From the NCBI GenBank assembly GCA_050943535.1, contig JBMNPJ010000004.1, positions 186,001-250,000 of the forward strand: a DNA stretch of 64,000 nucleotides, given 5' to 3'. The translations under genes and the position numbers were made by a program. This stretch comes from Massiliimalia sp050943535 (GTDB taxonomy: Bacteria; Bacillota; Clostridia; Oscillospirales; Ruminococcaceae). Position 1 is the stretch's first letter. Each line of letters begins with the position of its first letter. The notes beneath the pieces are model-generated. The model saw only the letters and a list, made by a program, of their open reading frames with translations, was not told where the DNA came from and did not search any database. This document shows, piece after piece, positions 1 through 7,328 of the stretch.

Positions 1-854
1 TCATCAACGCTCATGTAAAAGACGGGATCGCTATGGTACGGTTCCAGATGGAATTGGAATCCCGGCTGGAAAAGGGTGAACTGCTGACCGAAATGGATGT
101 CAGCCGCATGCTCCGTCATTGGCGTTCTCAGCAGCCTCTGTTTTTGGATGAAAGCTTTGTAACTATTGCAGCATATGGTGCCAACGCGGCCATGATGCAC
201 TATCATCCTACAGAGGAAAACTGTTCTGTGATTGGACGGCATGGATTCCTCCTTTGTGACTGCGGTGGGCAGTATGAAGATGGTACCACCGATGTTACCC
301 GTACTTATGCAGTGGGTGCTTTGTCCGAAGAAGATAAAATTTTCTACACTCGGGTTTTAAAGGCTCATATTGGATTGTCTTCTGCCAAATTTCCTTCCGG
401 CATTACCTGCGGCAATATTGATGCGCTGTCTCGTATTCAGCTTTGGAAAGAAGGTTTGGATTACCGCTGCGGCACCGGACACAGTGTATGCTTTGTAGGT
501 GCTGTTCATGAAGGACCGCAGAGCCTGCGTGCCAATAACCATGTGGTTTTGGTTCCTGGTATGACCTTGACTGATGAACCTGGTATCTATGAAGAAAATC
601 AGGTGGGAATCCGGATTGAAAATGAAATTCTGTGTAAAGAATGGAAAAAGACAGAATACGGTCAATTTTTGTGTTTTGAAGCCTTTACTTATGTTCCGAT
701 TGACACCACACCTCTGGTGACAGATCTGATGACCGAAGAAGAAATCAGCTGGCTGAATGATTATCACCAGATGGTTCTGGAAAAATTGACCCCACATCTG
801 ACAGAAGAAGAAAAACTGTGGCTGCAGAAAAAGTGTGCCCCAGTTAAAAAATAA
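1..854 (+). CDS. M24 family Xaa-Pro aminopeptidase, C-terminal part (5' end outside window)
   Basis: The frame is open from base 3, so the gene begins upstream; the methionine at 33 is internal. The translated part reads as the catalytic pita-bread domain of a proline aminopeptidase, which removes an N-terminal residue ahead of proline. The dinuclear metal ligands are visible: two Asp in DCGGQYEDGTTDVTR, a His in GTGHSVCF, Glu in DEPGIYEE and a final Glu in GIRIENE. The order and spacing match family M24. About 280 residues remain, against 400-600 for full proteins, so much of the N-terminal domain is missing from view. The enzyme is probably cytoplasmic. Family assignment is firm; the peptide substrate is not known. 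Confidence 0.9.
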   Translation, partial: INAHVKDGIAMVRFQMELESRLEKGELLTEMDVSRMLRHWRSQQPLFLDESFVTIAAYGANAAMMHYHPTEENCSVIGRHGFLLCDCGGQYEDGTTDVTRTYAVGALSEEDKIFYTRVLKAHIGLSSAKFPSGITCGNIDALSRIQLWKEGLDYRCGTGHSVCFVGAVHEGPQSLRANNHVVLVPGMTLTDEPGIYEENQVGIRIENEILCKEWKKTEYGQFLCFEAFTYVPIDTTPLVTDLMTEEEISWLNDYHQMVLEKLTPHLTEEEKLWLQKKCAPVKK

Positions 855-900
855 GTACTGGATAAAAGTGCTTATTAGTCTTTCTTTAAACTTCATACGG

Positions 901-1231
901 TTGCAAAACTGAAAGTCTGAGCGCCGTAGCGCTTTCCAGAAAACAACCGTTTTGCACAAGTGTACAGACAACACTTGGGGTGTCCAGAGGGGCAGGCCGA
1001 CTAGCCATATATTTCCGGAGGACGCCCCTCTGGTGGCCTTTTCTTTCCATTTCTTTTGGCCATCAAAAGAAATGGTGCAGGCGTGGTCAGGGGACACTGT
1101 CCGCCGTAAGCCCACAAAAGAAAAACAAAAAATTTGTCTCCGACGGTCTAAGGGGCTCACGCCCCTTAGATATCCCAAAAAGACAAAGTTTGTACAACTT
1201 TTTCTTGCAATATACTTTATCGACAAGTTGA
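901..1231. other. Palindrome-rich non-coding stretch
   Basis: This gap between the peptidase and the Fur gene carries consecutive inverted repeats: TGCAAAAC/GTTTTGCA (902-909/949-956) around a small AGCGC hairpin; CAAGTGT/ACACTTG (957-963/971-977); CCAGAGGGGC/GCCCCTCTGG (984-993/1024-1033); CCATTTCTTTTG/CAAAAGAAATGG (1047-1058/1064-1075); CTAAGGGGC/GCCCCTTAG (1148-1156/1161-1169). Reading frames crossing it (for example 357-1241 on the minus strand) have low-complexity composition and overlap a real gene, so I treat it as non-coding. It could be a composite dispersed repeat or a structured RNA. Confidence 0.6.
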
Positions 1232-1268
1232 AGCGCCGCAAACCAAGGTTTGCGGCGCTCTCTTTTTT
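1232..1268 (+). terminator. Rho-independent terminator
   Basis: A 13-bp perfect stem beginning AGCGCCGCAAACC (1232-1244), 2-nt spacer, and its complement (1247-1259), then CTCTTTTTTAT. It closes the palindrome-rich stretch. A closely similar stem occurs at 2844-2876. Confidence 0.8.
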
Positions 1269-1347
1269 ATAGAATCAATGTGTCAACGCAATAAAAAGAC
1301 TAAATTTGTATAAAATAAAAAGAATTTTTTAACTTTTTGCGTAAGCC

Positions 1348-1394
1348 TTGACAAACATAAAAAGATCAATTATATTAGAAATAGAATAATTCTA
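1348..1394 (+). promoter_or_regulatory. SigA promoter with Fur/PerR-type operator for the downstream regulator
   Basis: TTGACA (1348-1353), 17-nt spacer, TATATT (1371-1376). A 6-1-6 palindrome, TAGAATAATTCTA (1382-1394), lies where transcription should start, 16 nt before the ATG. It resembles Fur-superfamily boxes such as TTATAATNATTATAA. Autorepression by the encoded Fur protein is the simplest reading (inference). Confidence 0.7.
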
Positions 1395-1410
1395 AGTTTG
1401 GTGACAGAAG

Positions 1411-1806
1411 ATGCGATACGAAAATATTATTTTAGAAATGATCAATACTTCGAAAGAACATATGACGGCGGAGCAGGTTTTCTTTCAGTTAAAAGAAAGC
1501 TATCCGTCAGTGGTACTGGCTACGGTTTATAATAACCTGAATCATCTTTATGAGCAGGGGAAAATTCGAAAAATTAGCATTGAAGGATCCCCAGATCGCT
1601 ACGATAAAAATACCCGGCATGATCACTTAATCTGCCGCTGCTGTGGGAAATTGTCTGATATTTATCTGTCTGATATTACCGCACAATTGGAACAGCAAAT
1701 GGGTTTTTCCATTGAAGGCTATGACCTGAAAGTTCAGTACCTTTGTCCACAGTGCCGTGCAAAACAAACGGCAGAATCTAGCTTATGTGAGTCAGAAGAC
1801 TCATAA
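1411..1806 (+). CDS. Fur-family transcriptional regulator (PerR/Zur-like)
   Basis: This 131-residue protein has the Fur-family layout: an N-terminal winged helix (about 1-75, including VVLATVYNNLNHL for DNA recognition) and a dimerisation domain with metal sites. The HDHLICRCCGK segment supplies His and a CxxC pair, and CPQC supplies the second pair of a structural zinc site. Such proteins repress metal or peroxide-stress genes. The start at 1411 follows directly on the promoter and a palindromic operator. The sequence does not settle PerR against Zur or Fur. The next gene, 23 bp downstream, encodes a zinc-binding QueD-like protein and is likely co-transcribed, which makes a zinc or peroxide role plausible but unproven. 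Confidence 0.88.
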   Translation: MRYENIILEMINTSKEHMTAEQVFFQLKESYPSVVLATVYNNLNHLYEQGKIRKISIEGSPDRYDKNTRHDHLICRCCGKLSDIYLSDITAQLEQQMGFSIEGYDLKVQYLCPQCRAKQTAESSLCESEDS

Positions 1807-1829
1807 ATATAAAAAAGGAGGTCTACATC

Positions 1830-2396
1830 ATGAGAAGTATCACAACATTAGATTTACAGTATGCCCACAGATTTTATGGATTTAAGGGAGAAGCTCAGTA
1901 TCTTCACGGTCACACTGGCGTTTTGACCATTGAGGTAGAAGATACCATTGAACCAGGAGTTAACATGGTATTCCCATGTAATGAGATTCAGAAAACAGCT
2001 TGGTCTGTTTTGAAAAACTTTGACCATGCTTTGATTTTACGGGAAGATGATCCGCTGTTGCCGGCAGTATTAAAAGTATATGAAGAACAGGGAATCCGGG
2101 ATGGCGCACCGCAAAATCAGATGAAAGGACCAGCTTTCCAGACCGATTTGGCTACTGCATATCCTGACTGCCGTCTGGTTGTAACAAAAGAAACCTTGAC
2201 AGTAGAAGGTATGATCAAGATTGTTTACGACCTGTTAAAGGATAAGCTGAACATTGCAAAAATTACATTTACCAGCGGCGTAAATGCTGCATCTGCAGAA
2301 TTTACTACCAACAATCAGATTGACCGCTGTCCTCTGTGCGGAATTGCACTGAATAAAGATGGTATTTGTCCAAAATGCGGATACCGCAAGAAATAA
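1830..2396 (+). CDS. 6-pyruvoyl-tetrahydropterin synthase/QueD-like protein with C-terminal zinc ribbon
   Basis: The first 160 residues are a PTPS/QueD (T-fold) domain: AHRF and HGHTG give the three zinc-binding histidines, NFDHALIL follows, and a Glu-containing TVEGM segment lies near the end. The family converts dihydroneopterin triphosphate to a tetrahydropterin on the queuosine or pterin route. The last 25 residues form a zinc ribbon, CPLC...CPKC, absent from typical QueD of 120-140 residues. The AAAGGAGG site lies 8 nt before ATG. No other queuosine gene is adjacent, and the catalytic Cys placement of standard QueD is not obvious, so the true reaction is uncertain. Confidence 0.8.
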   Translation: MRSITTLDLQYAHRFYGFKGEAQYLHGHTGVLTIEVEDTIEPGVNMVFPCNEIQKTAWSVLKNFDHALILREDDPLLPAVLKVYEEQGIRDGAPQNQMKGPAFQTDLATAYPDCRLVVTKETLTVEGMIKIVYDLLKDKLNIAKITFTSGVNAASAEFTTNNQIDRCPLCGIALNKDGICPKCGYRKK

Positions 2397-2429
2397 ATCC
2401 CTTGTTAAGATAAACAGTCTATAGAACGA

Positions 2430-2468
2430 ACCGGTGCTGCAAACAAAGTTTTGCAGCACCGGTTTTTT
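2430..2468 (+). terminator. Rho-independent terminator
   Basis: Stem ACCGGTGCTGCAAA (2430-2443), 6-nt loop, perfect complement (2450-2463), then TTTTT. It ends the fur-QueD unit. Confidence 0.9.
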
Positions 2469-2559
2469 GCGTTAATGATTCTTTTTTGAAAAAATGAACC
2501 ATTTTCTTTTTATTTGCATAGAATAAGGCATCCAGAACAGAAAAAGGGGGCGTATTTCC

Positions 2560-2703
2560 ATGAGAAATAAAAGGAATAAGATGCCCAGGGGCGGTGTGCT
2601 GATCGGCGGCGGATTGTTTGGGCTGTTATGCTGTATATGCCCCAGTGTTCTTTTGGTTGCATCCATTCTCATGATTTTAGCGGGAATTATTTTTCTGCCG
2701 TAA
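2560..2703 (+). CDS. Small membrane peptide upstream of spoVM
   Basis: This 47-codon frame runs from ATG at 2560 to TAA at 2701, with a purine-rich AAAAAGGGGG site about 10 nt upstream. The peptide has a short basic head (MRNKRNK), a Gly-rich turn and a hydrophobic segment of about 30 residues containing a CCIC motif, so it should insert in a membrane. It ends 22 bp before the spoVM start in the same direction. A co-expressed sporulation membrane peptide is a reasonable inference. I do not recognise a named family. Confidence 0.6.
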   Translation: MRNKRNKMPRGGVLIGGGLFGLLCCICPSVLLVASILMILAGIIFLP

Positions 2704-2725
2704 GTAAGAAAGGGGAATTGTTTCA

Positions 2726-2818
2726 ATGAAAATCGTTGTGTGGAAAAGTCCAAAATTTCTTTCCGGTATTTTGCGGGCAATTTTTAAGATAAAAAAAGAA
2801 TCTGCAGAAGATTGCTGA
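2726..2818 (+). CDS. spoVM: Stage V sporulation protein M (SpoVM)
   Basis: A 30-residue product, MKIVVWKSPKFLSGILRAIF followed by KIKKESAEDC. It matches the SpoVM pattern: MK, short hydrophobic start, a KxPKFLxGIxRxxF amphipathic helix and a basic tail (B. subtilis SpoVM has 26 residues). SpoVM binds the curved outer forespore membrane and recruits SpoIVA for coat and cortex assembly. AGGGGA lies 9 nt before ATG. The gene sits just after a small membrane-peptide gene. Confidence 0.85.
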   Translation: MKIVVWKSPKFLSGILRAIFKIKKESAEDC

Positions 2819-2843
2819 GATTATTTTTGATATTGGCAAAAAG

Positions 2844-2876
2844 TAAGCGCCGCAAACATAAAGTTTGCGGCGCTTA
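2844..2876 (-). terminator. Terminator, mainly for the minus-strand alpha-galactosidase
   Basis: Perfect 14-bp stem TAAGCGCCGCAAAC (2844-2857), loop ATAAA, complement (2863-2876). The T-tract (CTTTTTGCC) is on the minus-strand side; the plus side has only TCTT, so spoVM termination here would be weak. Confidence 0.75.
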
Positions 2877-2946
2877 TCTTGTGGATAAAGTGGATCACAA
2901 GGAAAAACTGCACCACCTAGCGGTGGATCGCTGACGCTGCGCTCAT

Positions 2947-2998
2947 ATTCTGTCAGCTCAAGGGTAAAAGCTAATAATTTCCGCTTTACTGACAGAAT
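2947..2998. repeat. Inverted repeat ATTCTGTCAG/CTGACAGAAT
   Basis: Perfect 10-bp arms at 2947-2956 and 2989-2998 with a 32-nt spacer, preceded by a short CCACC/GGTGG hairpin (about 2910-2925). It lies between the GH36 stop and its terminator. No coding potential seen; function unknown. Confidence 0.55.
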
Positions 2999-3036
2999 GC
3001 GCACCGAAGTCAATTGGTTTCGGGTTATCTTTCAAT

Positions 3037-5139
3037 TTATGAATCCAGAGAAGACAATTTGATTTCAAACAACCGGGCACATTTTGTCTGAGGGAAGGTA
3101 ATATGCAGTGTTTGATCTTCTAATGTATATTGGCAATCTTCTGTGCTGGGGTAAATAACCTTTACAGATTCTACCGCACCTTTCAGATTCAGCGGAATGG
3201 ACATATGATCCTGTTCTAAGCCGAAAGCAGATAAATAAATGGTTTTTCCACAGTCTAAACCATATGCTGCAACCGGGTCTTTTACCTGTACAAATCCCAG
3301 AGGGAAGAATGGCAGACCATCTCTTACTTGGGCGCGGATCTGTTTATACAAGCTGATTCCTTCCCGCATTAAATCCAGGGAAGATTCACATAGATTCCAT
3401 ACCTGACCGCTTACATATGGGCGCAGCAACAATCCGTTGACCATGTTCAGAATCACGTGTTCCCGGTTGTCTTCATAAGGATAAACCCACATTCCTGCCT
3501 GTTCTGGAGTAACAGCACTAGCTACATTGGCGGCAATATGTGCATTCCAAACAACATCGGTCTGGTCGCTTGTGGACTGGAGGCTTTGCAGTGACAGCAT
3601 GCCATAATCCATTCTCTGTCCGCCGCTGCCGCAGTTTTCAATAACCAAATTTGGATATCTGTCATACAATTCCCGGTACCACTGATGCAGGCAGCGTACA
3701 TGTTCCAAAAGACCGTCGCCGCAGCTGTCGGACTGATAATCAGTTCCAAATCCAGTGGTGTCGTTGTAGTCTACTTTAAAGAATTCTACGCCATAGTCGT
3801 TGATCAGCCGGTCAAATACACTGTTGAGGTATGCCCGCACTTCCGGATTCCGGAAATCCAGCAAATAACGTTCCCGTTCTACATGGCGCTTGCCGTGTCG
3901 TTGGAAGAACCAGCTGTCAGGAAGGTCGCTGGACAGAGGACAAGCCACGCCCATGACTTCCATTTCAATCCACAATCCGGTTTTCATCCCTTTGGAATGG
4001 GCGTAGTCCAATACAGCTTTTAAACCGTTTGGAAAACGTTCCGGAGATTCTTTCCATTCACCTACACGGTTCCACCAGTGGCCTTTATCATACCATCCGG
4101 CGTCGATGCAGTAATATTCGCATCCCAGACTGGCGGCAATATCGATAATTTTCTTTTCTTTTTCTTCGGTAGGATCACCGTACAAGCAGTTCATGTAGTC
4201 GTTGAATACCACGTTCAGTTTCAGGTCATCCTGATTCAGCCGACGGATTGCCCGGCGGTAACGGGTCAATTCTCCGGTAGCTTCAGAAATTCCTCCCTGT
4301 ACTACACCGAATGCGGCGGGAACTGTGGTAAAGCTTTCGCCCGGTTTTAAATTTTTCCACCAATGGCCTTCTGCTTCCGTAGGTCCGCACAGGCTGGCAT
4401 ATAGGGTATTCGGTTCCTGTGTGCTGTATTCTGCGTTCCATCCGCAGCTGGATTCAATCTGCCAGAAATAGGTTTCGCCTGTTTCACGGTCATGAACATA
4501 TCCCATAGGCAAAAATTCATTGGTAGACCAGGAACCGTAGTTTCCGTAGGAATAACGGTAATAGCTTTCTCCTGGAGCACAGTTTCCAGTGTGAAGCATC
4601 CGGTTAATGCCCAAATCTTCAATATCAAATTTTTTCCACTGTGCTTCACAGTACCAGCTGTTCTGCGGCAGGTACACATCTGTTTTTTCATAGAAAGGCA
4701 GTTCGCCGTTTTTGCACAGTCCATAATAAACAAAGGAAGAAACCTGTTCTAATCCTAAATCTTCTTTGGTATGGTTTGTAACAGTAGACCAGCTGCGAAC
4801 CATGGCAATTCCAGTAAAGAACTGGATATGATAAACAACCTCTACTCCATCATCAGAACTGAGTTTAAACTCTACTTTTTTTCCCAGGTTATTTTGATAT
4901 TCTTCCCGTTCGTCATAATATAAGGCAACATTTCCTGCATCGTGTTTATAAGACCGATGAGCAGAGCTGTCCCGTCCAGTGCAGCGGATAAAAACCGGAG
5001 CAAAGCTTCGGGAATCATCCAGAGCAATTTTTTTCCCCCGGCCTTTTGGGGAAAAATCAATGAGCTGCAGCTGCAGCTGGTCATTGACCCGGTATTCAAC
5101 ATCCATTTTTTCGTTGCTGTATAAAATTTTGGTTGACAT
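3037..5139 (-). CDS. Alpha-galactosidase, glycoside hydrolase family 36
   Basis: The 700-residue protein has GH36 layout: N-terminal beta-supersandwich (1-300), TIM barrel (310-620) and C-terminal beta domain. The barrel shows IDAGWY (345-350), the nucleophile Asp457 in FKVDYN and the acid/base Asp525 in STSDQTD, with GSGGQRMDYG in the expected loop. It hydrolyses alpha-1,6-galactosides such as raffinose and melibiose. No signal peptide, so it acts in the cytoplasm on imported sugars. It has its own promoter and terminator. The AraC gene upstream on the same strand may regulate it. No sugar transporter lies next to it. Confidence 0.93.
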   Translation of the reverse strand: MSTKILYSNEKMDVEYRVNDQLQLQLIDFSPKGRGKKIALDDSRSFAPVFIRCTGRDSSAHRSYKHDAGNVALYYDEREEYQNNLGKKVEFKLSSDDGVEVVYHIQFFTGIAMVRSWSTVTNHTKEDLGLEQVSSFVYYGLCKNGELPFYEKTDVYLPQNSWYCEAQWKKFDIEDLGINRMLHTGNCAPGESYYRYSYGNYGSWSTNEFLPMGYVHDRETGETYFWQIESSCGWNAEYSTQEPNTLYASLCGPTEAEGHWWKNLKPGESFTTVPAAFGVVQGGISEATGELTRYRRAIRRLNQDDLKLNVVFNDYMNCLYGDPTEEKEKKIIDIAASLGCEYYCIDAGWYDKGHWWNRVGEWKESPERFPNGLKAVLDYAHSKGMKTGLWIEMEVMGVACPLSSDLPDSWFFQRHGKRHVERERYLLDFRNPEVRAYLNSVFDRLINDYGVEFFKVDYNDTTGFGTDYQSDSCGDGLLEHVRCLHQWYRELYDRYPNLVIENCGSGGQRMDYGMLSLQSLQSTSDQTDVVWNAHIAANVASAVTPEQAGMWVYPYEDNREHVILNMVNGLLLRPYVSGQVWNLCESSLDLMREGISLYKQIRAQVRDGLPFFPLGFVQVKDPVAAYGLDCGKTIYLSAFGLEQDHMSIPLNLKGAVESVKVIYPSTEDCQYTLEDQTLHITFPQTKCARLFEIKLSSLDS

Positions 5140-5192
5140 AATGATTTCCTTTCTTTTATTTTATTTCCGTATAGTGAATCATTCCAGGTTCT

Positions 5193-5220
5193 ATTATAAC
5201 AGAAGTTTTTTAAATGTCTA
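5193..5220 (-). promoter_or_regulatory. Promoter of the GH36 gene
   Basis: On the minus strand: TAGACA (5215-5220), 16-nt spacer, TATAAT (5193-5198), about 55 nt before the start codon. Confidence 0.6.
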
Positions 5221-5362
5221 TACAAATATAAAAAGAAGTTTGGTAAAATATACATGAAAATCAAAAAATCAATTTGTGAATTTATAATAAGTTGAAAAAA
5301 ATTCAAGCCTAATCAAGCGATTTGTAAAAAATAATGTGGTGGAATAAAGTTGTACAGTCAGG

Positions 5363-6220
5363 TTATATACCGCTGTATTTGCCATATCTTTTTGGGGAAA
5401 TTCCCACCGCTTTGGTGAAGGCCTTGATAAAATTCGAATAATTTTGAAAACCAGTTTGTTCACAGGTTTCGCTGACACTGTATCCGGATACCAGAAGGGA
5501 TTTGGCGAGATTTAATCTTCGGGTGGTCACATATTTGCTGATGGTAGTACCGGTTTCATGTTTAAACAAACGGCATAGATAAGATTTGCTGATAAAAAAA
5601 TGAGCGGCAATGGTATCCAAACTGAGATCCCCGGTAATGTTCTGACCAATGTATGCCATAATTTCCTGGATCAGATGATGGTAGGCGGGAACTTCTGACT
5701 GGCTGTGGGAAGCTTCCCGCTGTAAAAACAGCTGGTTTACCAGAATCATCAATTCACAGAAAGCACAGTTTTCCAAAAGTTCAGCGCCGTATCCTTCTGC
5801 GGCGGAAATTTTGTGGATGAGATAGAGAAAACGGCGCTGCTGTTCTTTATTCAGGGATACCTTATGTACAAAGTGCTCCGGATGGAGAAAGCATTGGGAT
5901 AAATCTGTATCAGGCAGAGAAAGGCGAGTTAAAAATTCCGGATGGACAGAGATAACATACCGTTCGTGCAGACCGCCCTTTTGTTCAAATACATGGTGGG
6001 TTTCATAGGGATTGATCACAAACAGGTCGCCTTTTGAAATTTCATACCAGTTTTCATCAATAAAAAATCGGTTGCCGTCAGAAAGAGCAAAATAAATTTC
6101 ACAGCAATCATGCATATGCATATCCAAAGTTTTTTGATCGGTATACAAAGCTGCAATGGTAAATCGTTTTTTAGAAATACAGTCGTCAATGGCAGGCTGA
6201 CAAAGCAGGTATTCTTTCAT
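5363..6220 (-). CDS. AraC-family transcriptional regulator with N-terminal cupin
   Basis: 285 residues from the ATG at 6220, chosen because AGGAGGG lies 7 nt upstream; the longer frame to 6364 has no such site. The N-terminal half is a cupin-like sugar sensor (HMHDCCEIYF, YEISKGDLFVINPYETHH). The C-terminal 100 residues hold two AraC helix-turn-helix motifs (LDTIAAHFFISKSYLCRLFK and SVSETCEQTGFQNYSNFIKAF) and the closing ISPKRYGKY. It likely activates carbohydrate genes; candidates are the GH36 gene downstream and the divergent KDPG aldolase operon. The inducer is not known. Confidence 0.9.
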   Translation of the reverse strand: MKEYLLCQPAIDDCISKKRFTIAALYTDQKTLDMHMHDCCEIYFALSDGNRFFIDENWYEISKGDLFVINPYETHHVFEQKGGLHERYVISVHPEFLTRLSLPDTDLSQCFLHPEHFVHKVSLNKEQQRRFLYLIHKISAAEGYGAELLENCAFCELMILVNQLFLQREASHSQSEVPAYHHLIQEIMAYIGQNITGDLSLDTIAAHFFISKSYLCRLFKHETGTTISKYVTTRRLNLAKSLLVSGYSVSETCEQTGFQNYSNFIKAFTKAVGISPKRYGKYSGI

Positions 6221-6247
6221 AAAATCCCTCCTGGATGTGTTAGCTTT

Positions 6248-6276
6248 ATTATATCTACTTGGTGTAAGATTTGCAA
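6248..6276 (-). promoter_or_regulatory. Promoter of the AraC-family gene
   Basis: Minus strand: TTGCAA (6271-6276), 17-nt spacer, TATAAT (6248-6253). The -35 overlaps repeated TTTGCA(A/T)T-like words shared with the divergent promoter, consistent with local control. Confidence 0.6.
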
Positions 6277-6325
6277 TAAAATATATGAGATTGGCAAAGA
6301 TTTTGCATTCATTGAATGATATAAT
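6271..6325 (+). promoter_or_regulatory. kdgA operon promoter, probably activator-dependent
   Basis: A good -10 (TATAAT, 6320-6325) lacks a -35 at normal spacing. TTTGCAAT and TTTGCATT words at about 6270 and 6302 could be AraC half-sites. Inference only. Confidence 0.4.
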
Positions 6326-6362
6326 AGGATACAGAAAATAAATGCAAATAGGAGAGGTCGTC

Positions 6363-7325
6363 ATGAATCAGTTACAGCAGCAGATGTATCGTTTGGGGAT
6401 TATCCCAGTCGTTACCATTCAAAAAGCGTCTGATGCAGTGAATTTAGCAGGAGCTTTGTGTCGGGGTGGACTGCCCTGTGCAGAAGTGACATTTCGCACA
6501 GAGGCAGCAAAAGATGCCATCCGTGCTATGACACAGGCATATCCCCAGATGTTAGTCGGGGCGGGAACCGTGTTGACTCGCCAGCAGGCAGACGATGCCA
6601 TCCAGGCGGGAGCAAAATTTCTGGTGAGCCCAGGACTGAATCCCAATCTGGTTTCTTATTGTTTAGAACAGGGATATCCGATCATCCCCGGATGTGCTAC
6701 TCCCAGTGACGTAGAGCGGGCGATTGAATTGGGATTGACTGCGGTAAAGTTTTTCCCTGCAGAAGCGGCAGGAGGACTTCCCATGCTCAAAGCCATGTCT
6801 GCTCCGTATCATCAGATGAAGTTTATGCCTACCGGAGGAATTAATCTGTCCAACTTAAACCGGTATTTGGGATTTTCGAAAATCTTTGCCTGCGGCGGAA
6901 GCTGGATGGTGAAAGAAGAATTGATTCGTTCCGGGGATTTTGCCCAGATTGAACAGCTGACCCGTCAGGCTGTGGAAACCATGCTGGATCTGAAGCTGGA
7001 TCATATTGGTGTTTCCGGAGGGGAACAGGCGGTGCAGCAGGCAGAAGAACTGACTGCTCTTTTGGGTTGGAATAAAACAGAAGGGGAAAAGTCCTTCTTT
7101 GCAGGAAGTCAGATTGAAATTATGAAGGGAATCAGCCGAGGAGAAAAAGGGCATCTTGGAATCTCCACCAACAGTGTAGAGCGGGCGCAGCGATATTTGG
7201 AAAGCCGGGGATACACCTTTGATGAGTCCACCGCAGTTTATACAGAGCAGGGAGAAAAACGGTTTATTTATCTTGAAAATTCTGTGGCCGGATTTGCAGT
7301 GCACCTCATGGCGAAGGGAGTGTAA
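6363..7325 (+). CDS. KDPG/KHG aldolase fused to a C-terminal VOC-like domain
   Basis: 320 residues from ATG at 6363 (GGAGAGG 5 nt upstream). Residues 1-205 are 2-dehydro-3-deoxyphosphogluconate aldolase, class I: Glu41 in CAEVTFRT, phosphate-binding VGAGTV, and Schiff-base Lys129 in AVKFFPAEAAGG. It splits KDPG to pyruvate and glyceraldehyde-3-phosphate. Residues 212-320 (from DHIGVSGGEQ) look like a beta-alpha-beta VOC/glyoxalase-type domain whose job is unknown; ordinary aldolases stop near residue 210. The kinase for the preceding step follows 3 bp downstream, so the pair converts KDG to central metabolites. Confidence 0.9.
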   Translation: MNQLQQQMYRLGIIPVVTIQKASDAVNLAGALCRGGLPCAEVTFRTEAAKDAIRAMTQAYPQMLVGAGTVLTRQQADDAIQAGAKFLVSPGLNPNLVSYCLEQGYPIIPGCATPSDVERAIELGLTAVKFFPAEAAGGLPMLKAMSAPYHQMKFMPTGGINLSNLNRYLGFSKIFACGGSWMVKEELIRSGDFAQIEQLTRQAVETMLDLKLDHIGVSGGEQAVQQAEELTALLGWNKTEGEKSFFAGSQIEIMKGISRGEKGHLGISTNSVERAQRYLESRGYTFDESTAVYTEQGEKRFIYLENSVAGFAVHLMAKGV

Positions 7326-7328
7326 AAG

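Noticed and set aside
357..1241. Long minus-strand reading frame (294 codons)
   Set aside because: It overlaps the Pro-aminopeptidase and runs through palindromes; composition is low-complexity and no family is recognised.
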